Assembly: GCF_015471405.1 (NCBI RefSeq)
Contig: NZ_BLVZ01000016.1
Span: 1-64,000 of the forward strand
DNA from: Pseudomonas cichorii
GTDB lineage: Bacteria > Pseudomonadota > Gammaproteobacteria > Pseudomonadales > Pseudomonadaceae
Direction of reading: 5' to 3'
DNA: 64,000 nt
Under the pieces are notes generated by a model. It was not told the DNA's origin and made no database searches. It was given only the letters and a program-made list of their open reading frames with translations. Each line of letters starts with the position of its first letter. Position 1 is the first letter of the stretch. Positions 58,946-64,000 of the stretch are shown here, one piece after another. The translations under genes were made by a program, and so were the position numbers.

Positions 58946-59428
58946 TCAGGCCAGAGCCTTTTCGATTGCCTGAATAACGGCAGGATCATCCGGCGCCATG
59001 CGTGGTGAAAAACGGGCAATCACGCCACCATTGCGACCGACCAGAAACTTCTCGAAGTTCCAGGTGATATCGCCAGGAAACTCGGCCCCCTCGCCAGCCA
59101 GCAGACGGTACAGCGGGTGACGTTGCGCCCCGTTGACTTCCAGCTTCTCGCCCAGCGCAAAGGTCACGCCGTAATTGAGTTCGCAGAAGGCCTGAATGTC
59201 CTGCTCGGAGCCAGGTTCCTGTCCGGCAAACTGATTGCACGGCAGGCCCAGAATGCTGAAGCCTTTGTCCTTGTACAGCTGATAAAGGCTTTCAAGCGCC
59301 GCATATTGTGGTGTAAGCCCACACTTGGAGGCCACATTGACGACCAGAACCACTTTGTTCTTCAAAGGCGCCAGAGGCAGTTCCTGCCCGTTCAGCGCCT
59401 TCAGTGTGATGTCGTGAAAAGCACTCAT
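58946..59428 (-). CDS. Glutathione peroxidase
   Basis: 160 residues from ATG 59428 with GGGGGGAGGATTTC upstream. The peroxidatic cysteine is Cys36 in VNVASKCGLTPQYAALESLY, and LPCNQFAGQEPGS supplies the glutamine and second cysteine of the CNQF motif. The tryptophan motif ITWNFEKFLV completes the catalytic tetrad. Non-selenocysteine forms reduce peroxides, often with thioredoxin. It is single and monocistronic. Confidence 0.93.
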   Translation of the reverse strand: MSAFHDITLKALNGQELPLAPLKNKVVLVVNVASKCGLTPQYAALESLYQLYKDKGFSILGLPCNQFAGQEPGSEQDIQAFCELNYGVTFALGEKLEVNGAQRHPLYRLLAGEGAEFPGDITWNFEKFLVGRNGGVIARFSPRMAPDDPAVIQAIEKALA

Positions 59429-59550
59429 GAAATCCTCCCCCCTGAAGCCCGAGCGAACCAAAAAGGCGCCGTGGCAGACCGCGTAACGAAAGTCGTCATC
59501 GCAGAACAGCCAGAGCGCCCTTGTCAGTTACCTGAGCTTAGCAGCACAAA

Positions 59551-60036
59551 TCAGTGCTGATGACCGCCTTCGCCATGAATGTGGCCATGAGCCAGTTCTT
59601 CTTGGCTGGCATCACGGATGCTCACGATCTTGACTTCGAAATTCAGGCGCTGCCCCGCCAGCGGGTGGTTGCCATCAACGGTGACATCGTCGCCATCCAG
59701 GTCGCGAATGGTCACGATCTGCATGCTGCCGTCAGGGCCCGAAGCGTGGAACTGCATGCCGACTTCAAGTTCATCGACACCTTCGAACATGCTGCGGTTC
59801 AGGGTGCTGACCAGTTCGGCAGAGTATTCACCGTAGGCATCTTCAGGCTCGATGGCGACTTTCAGCTCGTCACCGACGTCTTTGCCGACCAGTGCCTTTT
59901 CCAGGCCCGGAATGATGTTGCCGGCGCCATGCAGGTAGACCAGCGGAGCACCGCCGGCAGAGCTGTCGATGACCTCACCAGCGTCGTTGGTCAGGGTATA
60001 GTCAATAGAGACAGCCTTGTTAGCGGCGATCGGCAT
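59551..60036 (-). CDS. slyD: SlyD-type FKBP peptidyl-prolyl isomerase
   Basis: 161 residues from ATG 60036 (MPIAANKAVSIDYTLTNDAG); earlier in-frame starts cross the divergent gene. FKBP domain with the IF (insert-in-flap) chaperone insert, LVYLHGAGNIIPGLEKALVG, and EPEDAYGEYSAELVSTL, plus a histidine-rich C-terminus (HGHIHGEGGHQH) for nickel binding. SlyD folds proteins and helps nickel delivery. Confidence 0.9.
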   Translation of the reverse strand: MPIAANKAVSIDYTLTNDAGEVIDSSAGGAPLVYLHGAGNIIPGLEKALVGKDVGDELKVAIEPEDAYGEYSAELVSTLNRSMFEGVDELEVGMQFHASGPDGSMQIVTIRDLDGDDVTVDGNHPLAGQRLNFEVKIVSIRDASQEELAHGHIHGEGGHQH

Positions 60037-60355
60037 GGGACAGGACCTTTTGCTTAAGATTGAAGAACGGGCAAGTTTAACCAAGCAATCGCACGAAAGC
60101 GAACGCAACTCTGACAGACGGCCCCGATTGGAAAACTCAACGGTTATTGATTTTCGACAGGATGAAGACGGCCACTGGGTCGCAGTGTTGTCCTGCGGGC
60201 ATACGCAACACCTTCGCCATCAACCGCCATGGCAATCGCGTGCCTGGGTAATGGACGCGGCGCAGCGCCAACAAAAAATAGGTCAGGGCTTTCACTGTGG
60301 CTGGTGTGCGAAGTCATCAGATAACGATAGTCTTGGCACCGAGGAGTCGCGTTAG
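60035..60355 (+). CDS. DUF3565 small zinc-binding-like protein
   Basis: 106 residues from ATG 60035, overlapping the slyD start on the other strand by two bases; ATG 60017 or a later site are options. The core VIDFRQDEDGHWVAVLSCGH, TQHLRHQPPWQSRAWV and the C-terminal CGWC fit DUF3565, with CGH and CxxC forming a likely metal site. Function unknown. Divergent slyD binds nickel, which may be coincidental. Confidence 0.75.
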   Translation: MGQDLLLKIEERASLTKQSHESERNSDRRPRLENSTVIDFRQDEDGHWVAVLSCGHTQHLRHQPPWQSRAWVMDAAQRQQKIGQGFHCGWCAKSSDNDSLGTEESR

Positions 60356-60433
60356 ACGGCTCCCTGATTTTTTTCTGGTCGAATGGCTGTCCATTTCGCC
60401 TCGGCCATTGCACTGCTCAATAGAGAAGCCGGT

Positions 60434-62524
60434 ATGCAGACTTTTTTCATTTCCCCCACAGATTTTGGCGTGGGTTTGACATCCATCAGCCTGGGTCTGG
60501 TTCGCACCCTTGAGCGTGCGGGCCTGAAGGTCGGCTTCTTCAAGCCGATCGCACAACCCCATCCGGGCGATCTCGGCCCTGAACGCTCGACCGAACTGGT
60601 GGCCCGCACCCACGGCCTCAAACCACCACAGCCTCTAGGCCTGGCGCATGTGGAGCGCATGCTGGGTGATGGCCAACTGGATGAGCTGCTGGAAGAAATC
60701 ATCAGCCTTTACCAGCAAGCTGCCGTGGGCAAGGATGTGCTGATTGTCGAAGGCATGGTGCCCACCCGTAACGCCAGCTATGCCGCACGGGTCAACCTGC
60801 ATCTGGCCAAGAGCCTGGATGCCGAAGTGATTCTGGTATCGGCCCCGGAAAACGAAGTGCTCACCGAGCTGTCGGGCCGGGTCGAATTGCAGGCCCAACT
60901 GTTCGGAGGGCCGAAAGACCCGAAAGTGCTGGGCGTGATCCTCAACAAGGTGCGTACCGAAGAGAGCATGGAAGTCTTCGCCGCTCGCCTGAAAGAGCAC
61001 TCTCCGCTACTGCGCAGTGGCGATTTCCGCCTGTTGGGTTGTATTCCATTCCAGGCCGAACTCAATGCCCCGCGCACCCGCGATGTCGCCGAACTGCTCG
61101 GCGCGCAGGTGCTCAATGCCGGGGACTACGAGCAACGGCGCATGTCGAAAATCATCATCTGCGCCCGAACCGTGCTCAACACCGTGCCATTGCTCAAGCC
61201 AGGCGTTCTGGTCGTGACGCCGGGCGACCGTGACGACATCATCCTGGCAGTCAGTCTGGCGGCCATGAATGGCGTGCCGCTGGCTGGCCTGTTGCTGACC
61301 AGCGACACCGTGCCCGACCCGCGCATCATGGAACTGTGCCGAGGCGCGCTACAGGCCGGTTTGCCGGTGCTGTCGGTGAGCAGCGGCTCTTATGACACCG
61401 CCACGCGCCTGAATCAGTTGAACAAGGAAATCCCCATCGATGACCGCGAGCGAGCGGAAATCATCACTGACTTTGTCGCCGGTCACCTGGATGCCGCCTG
61501 GCTGCATCAGCGCTGCGGTACGCCACGGGAGCTGCGCCTTTCGCCTGCCGTGTTCCGTTATCAGTTGATCCAGCGCGCCCAGGCCGCCAACAAGCGCATC
61601 GTCCTGCCCGAAGGCAACGAGCCATTGACCATTCAGGCGGCGGCGATCTGTCAGGCACGCGGCATTGCACGGTGCGTCCTGCTGGCCAAGCCCGAAGAGG
61701 TTCAGGCGATTGCTCAGGCTCAAGGTATCGAATTGCCGCCGGGACTGGAGATTCTGGACCCTGACCTGATTCGCGAACGCTATGTCGCGCCGATGGTCGA
61801 GTTGCGCAAGAACAAAAGCCTCAACGCTCCCATGGCCGAGCAGCAACTGGAAGATCCCGTGGTGATCGGCACTGTGATGCTGGCGCTGGATGAGGTCGAC
61901 GGGCTGGTATCGGGTGTCATTCACTCCACCGCCAATACCATTCGCCCGGCGCTGCAACTGATCAAGACCGCCCCCGGCTGCACCCTGGTTTCATCGGTGT
62001 TCTTCATGCTGTTTCCCGAGCAGGTACTGGTGTACGGCGACTGCATCATGAACCCGCATCCAAGTGCCAGCGAGCTGGCCGAAATTGCCCTGCAAAGTGC
62101 CGACTCCGCCGTCGCATTCGGTATCGCGCCACGGGTGGCGATGATCAGTTATTCCAGCGGCAATTCCGCCAGTGGCGAGGAAGTGGAAAAAGTTCGCGAA
62201 GCCACCCTGCTGGCCCGTGAAACCCAGCGCGGCCTGCTGATCGATGGCCCGTTGCAGTATGATGCCGCCGCCAACGAGGACGTCGCTCGCCAACTGGCAC
62301 CGGACAGCCAGGTGGCCGGGCGTGCAACGGTATTCGTGTTCCCGGACCTGAACACCGGCAACACCACGTACAAGGCGGTACAGCGTAGCGCCGACTGCGT
62401 GAGCCTGGGCCCGATGCTGCAAGGACTGCGCAAACCGGTGAACGATCTGCCACGTGGCGCGCAAGTCGACGACATCGTCTACACCATCGCCCTGACCGCC
62501 ATTCAGGCAGACACACTTTCCTGA
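60434..62524 (+). CDS. pta: Phosphate acetyltransferase Pta
   Basis: 696 residues from ATG 60434; an upstream in-frame ATG at 60383 adds 17 residues without family similarity. The N-terminal P-loop-like MQTFFISPTDFGVGLTSISL is BioD-like, then the DRTGG domain (about 205-320), then the catalytic PTA domain with NKRIVLPEGNEPLTIQAAAI and GLVSGVIHSTANTIRPALQL and the C-terminal GNTTYKAVQRS. This is the long Pta of proteobacteria, interconverting acetyl-CoA and acetyl phosphate. ackA is not adjacent in the window. Confidence 0.94.
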   Translation: MQTFFISPTDFGVGLTSISLGLVRTLERAGLKVGFFKPIAQPHPGDLGPERSTELVARTHGLKPPQPLGLAHVERMLGDGQLDELLEEIISLYQQAAVGKDVLIVEGMVPTRNASYAARVNLHLAKSLDAEVILVSAPENEVLTELSGRVELQAQLFGGPKDPKVLGVILNKVRTEESMEVFAARLKEHSPLLRSGDFRLLGCIPFQAELNAPRTRDVAELLGAQVLNAGDYEQRRMSKIIICARTVLNTVPLLKPGVLVVTPGDRDDIILAVSLAAMNGVPLAGLLLTSDTVPDPRIMELCRGALQAGLPVLSVSSGSYDTATRLNQLNKEIPIDDRERAEIITDFVAGHLDAAWLHQRCGTPRELRLSPAVFRYQLIQRAQAANKRIVLPEGNEPLTIQAAAICQARGIARCVLLAKPEEVQAIAQAQGIELPPGLEILDPDLIRERYVAPMVELRKNKSLNAPMAEQQLEDPVVIGTVMLALDEVDGLVSGVIHSTANTIRPALQLIKTAPGCTLVSSVFFMLFPEQVLVYGDCIMNPHPSASELAEIALQSADSAVAFGIAPRVAMISYSSGNSASGEEVEKVREATLLARETQRGLLIDGPLQYDAAANEDVARQLAPDSQVAGRATVFVFPDLNTGNTTYKAVQRSADCVSLGPMLQGLRKPVNDLPRGAQVDDIVYTIALTAIQADTLS

Positions 62525-62606
62525 TACACATACCGATGCCATCTGTGCAGACTGCCAGGGTGCAGTCTGTACCGCATCCCATTACCCTCTGGAGTCACTA
62601 TCCGTC

Positions 62607-63500
62607 ATGGATTCCTTGCCTGCCCCATTGCGCGGCTTCATCGCCTCGCTGTTGTTGGCGCTCAACACCATTGCCTGCTGCGCAGTGCTGTTCGTGGTCA
62701 CGTTTTTCAAGATATGCCTGCCCTTCAAGGCTGCCCAGCGTCTGACCGACTGGCTGATGATTCATATTCAGGAAACCTGGATCAGTTGCAACAATGCCTG
62801 GATCAGGCTGCTTGGCCACACTCGCTGGCAGTTGAGCGGCCTTGAAGGGCTGGACTATGAACACTCGTACCTGATCACCAGCAATCATCAGAGCTGGGTC
62901 GACATCATGGTCTTGCAGTACGTACTCAATCGACGCATTCGCCCGTTGAAGTTCTTTCTCAAGCAGGAGCTGATCTGGGTGCCGTTGATTGGCCTGGCCT
63001 GGTGGGCGCTGGGCTTTCCGTTCATGAAACGCTATTCCAAGGCATATCTGGCCAAACACCCGGAAAAGAAAGGCAAGGACCTGGAAACCACTCGCCGTAC
63101 CTGCGCCAAATTCCGTCATAACCCGGTGGGCATTTTCAACTTTGCCGAAGGCACACGCTTTACCAAAGCCAAGCACGCCGAACAGAACTCACCGTTTCGC
63201 AACCTGCTCAAGCCCAAGGCCGGCGGGCTCGCATTCGTACTGGATGCCATGGGCGAACAGCTTGAGTCGATCATCAACGTCACCATTCATTATCCAGGCG
63301 GGCAACCGGGCTATTGGGACCTGCTGTGTGGCAACGTGAAGGAAGTGGTAGCGCACTTTGAAGAGATAAAGATTCCGCCTCAATTCATCGGCAAGAACTA
63401 CGATCAGGATCAGGCCTACCGGCTGGAGTTCCAGCAGTGGATCAACGGATTGTGGGAAGAGAAGGATCGCTTGCTGGATCGGCTCAAGGGCTTGAGCTGA
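62607..63500 (+). CDS. PlsC-type acyltransferase
   Basis: 297 residues. An N-terminal membrane helix (about 12-35) precedes the acyltransferase motif NHQSWVD (His94, Asp99, H-x4-D), RPLKFFLKQELIWVPLIG, and the FAEGTRF motif (Glu181). This places it in the 1-acylglycerol-3-phosphate acyltransferase family, probably acting on lysophospholipids or ornithine lipids. It follows pta with a gap of 82 bases and may be transcribed separately. Confidence 0.88.
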   Translation: MDSLPAPLRGFIASLLLALNTIACCAVLFVVTFFKICLPFKAAQRLTDWLMIHIQETWISCNNAWIRLLGHTRWQLSGLEGLDYEHSYLITSNHQSWVDIMVLQYVLNRRIRPLKFFLKQELIWVPLIGLAWWALGFPFMKRYSKAYLAKHPEKKGKDLETTRRTCAKFRHNPVGIFNFAEGTRFTKAKHAEQNSPFRNLLKPKAGGLAFVLDAMGEQLESIINVTIHYPGGQPGYWDLLCGNVKEVVAHFEEIKIPPQFIGKNYDQDQAYRLEFQQWINGLWEEKDRLLDRLKGLS

Positions 63501-63504
63501 TTTC

Positions 63505-63550
63505 ATCGCGAATGAATTCACTCCTACGGGGGGAGCGAATTCATTCGCGA
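63505..63550. repeat. Inverted REP pair after the acyltransferase gene
   Basis: A left unit with one substitution (GCGAATGAATTCACTCCTAC) and an inverted unit ending in CATTCGCGA at 63550, at the convergent junction with the OmpA-like gene. Confidence 0.8.
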
Positions 63551-63557
63551 ACAATGG

Positions 63558-64000
63558 TTACTGTTGATACTGCTCGTACTGCTGGCCTGGAATAGGCTTG
63601 AGGTTGACCTCGACACGACGGTTCTGGGCGCGTCCGTTGACATCGGCGTTGCTGGCAATCGGCTGGTCAGGACCTGCACCGCGCACCGACAGACGAGTCG
63701 CATCCACACCCTGGGACGTCAGGTAAGTGCTGACACTTTGCGCACGCTGCAAGGACAGGTCCATGTTGTGCTGGCGGCTGCCGGTGCTGTCGGTGTAACC
63801 CACGATCTCGATGTTGCTCTGGCTGTACTGCTTGAGTGAGCCCGCCAGGTTATTGAGCGGTGAGTAAAAGCTGCTGGCGATGGAGGAAGAGTCGGTAGCG
63901 AAGGTGATGTTACCCGGCATGATCAGTTTGATCTGGTCACCCTGACGCTGCACTTCAACGCCGGTATTGGCCATGCTCGCCCTCAGCGCGGCTTCCTGCT
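63558..64000 (-). CDS. OmpA-family protein (C-terminal part, runs off right edge)
   Basis: The minus strand is open from the window edge to a stop at 63558. The readable part has the OmpA domain: KLIMPGNITFATDSSSIASS, the STGSRQHNMDLSLQRAQSVS repeat, and the peptidoglycan-binding NGRAQNRRVEV. The codons before the internal methionine at 63974 (QEAALRAS) continue the frame, so the true start lies outside. It anchors the outer membrane to peptidoglycan, probably as a YiaD/OprL-like lipoprotein. Confidence 0.88.
   Translation of the reverse strand, partial: QEAALRASMANTGVEVQRQGDQIKLIMPGNITFATDSSSIASSFYSPLNNLAGSLKQYSQSNIEIVGYTDSTGSRQHNMDLSLQRAQSVSTYLTSQGVDATRLSVRGAGPDQPIASNADVNGRAQNRRVEVNLKPIPGQQYEQYQQ

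Noticed and set aside
1..64000. tRNA or rRNA genes
   Set aside because: No conserved T-loop/anticodon arrangements or rRNA motifs were noticed; a dedicated tRNA scan was not possible.

Overview
The window looks like a chromosome segment of a fluorescent Pseudomonas, probably close to the P. syringae group. Evidence: GC-rich coding typical of the genus, dense REP-type palindromes built on GTAGGAGCGAATTCATTCGC, a HopJ-family gene, DUF3509, DUF3077/DUF6124 and DUF1244 proteins, and several FecI/FecR iron systems. The species cannot be fixed from this sequence. No rRNA, tRNA or CRISPR array was recognised.

Layout. 1-3.0 kb: 5' part of an Rhs/TccC-type toxin gene running off the left edge, and two small paralogous genes of unknown function. 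3.1-4.4 kb: a small membrane protein and an SDR enzyme. 4.4-16.6 kb: an orphan type VI secretion island with unusual hairpins, a sigma-54-like promoter, hcp, vgrG, a DUF4123 adaptor, a 1106-residue VasX-like membrane effector and four tandem DUF6708-type membrane proteins that look like immunity genes. 16.6-22.5 kb: an AaeAB-like four-gene efflux operon (OM lipoprotein, FUSC, DUF1656, HlyD) with a divergent LysR regulator. 22.5-25.5 kb: a D-2-hydroxyacid dehydrogenase, an EamA transporter and an AraC regulator. 25.7-38.4 kb: an iron block with three sigma/FecR pairs. One is linked to a siderophore receptor and PepSY/DUF3325/DUF3649 membrane proteins, one is a clear fecIRA ferric-citrate set behind a Fur box, and one is a Fur-boxed pair with no receptor beside it.

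38.5-44 kb is the accessory core. A long, highly structured RNA-like element with a UUCG tetraloop and a possible pseudoknot precedes a 70-residue DUF3077/DUF6124 gene. Next, a psiE gene is broken in two by an AT-rich island of about 3.3 kb, bounded by a 12-bp direct repeat. The island carries a ParA-like ATPase, two overlapping genes of unknown function and its own intact psiE homologue. A LexA-boxed yebG follows. 44-48.4 kb: a 2-oxoacid dehydrogenase set (E1 alpha, E1 beta, E2) behind a leucine-dehydrogenase-type gene, with no E3. 48.5-64 kb: mostly housekeeping genes (SirB1-like, MioC-type flavodoxin, FolM, DUF1244, HopJ, TrxB, CysZ, a GT4 glycosyltransferase, glutathione peroxidase, SlyD, Pta, a PlsC-type acyltransferase, an OmpA-family protein), plus a small sigma-54-type unit of two unknown proteins opposite a FlhE-like secreted protein.

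The most interesting candidates are the structured element before the DUF3077/DUF6124 gene, the ParA three-gene island in psiE, and the effector with its mosaic immunity array. Start codons were re-chosen where RBS, overlap or family alignment argued for it. Functions rest on reading motifs by eye, not on database searches.
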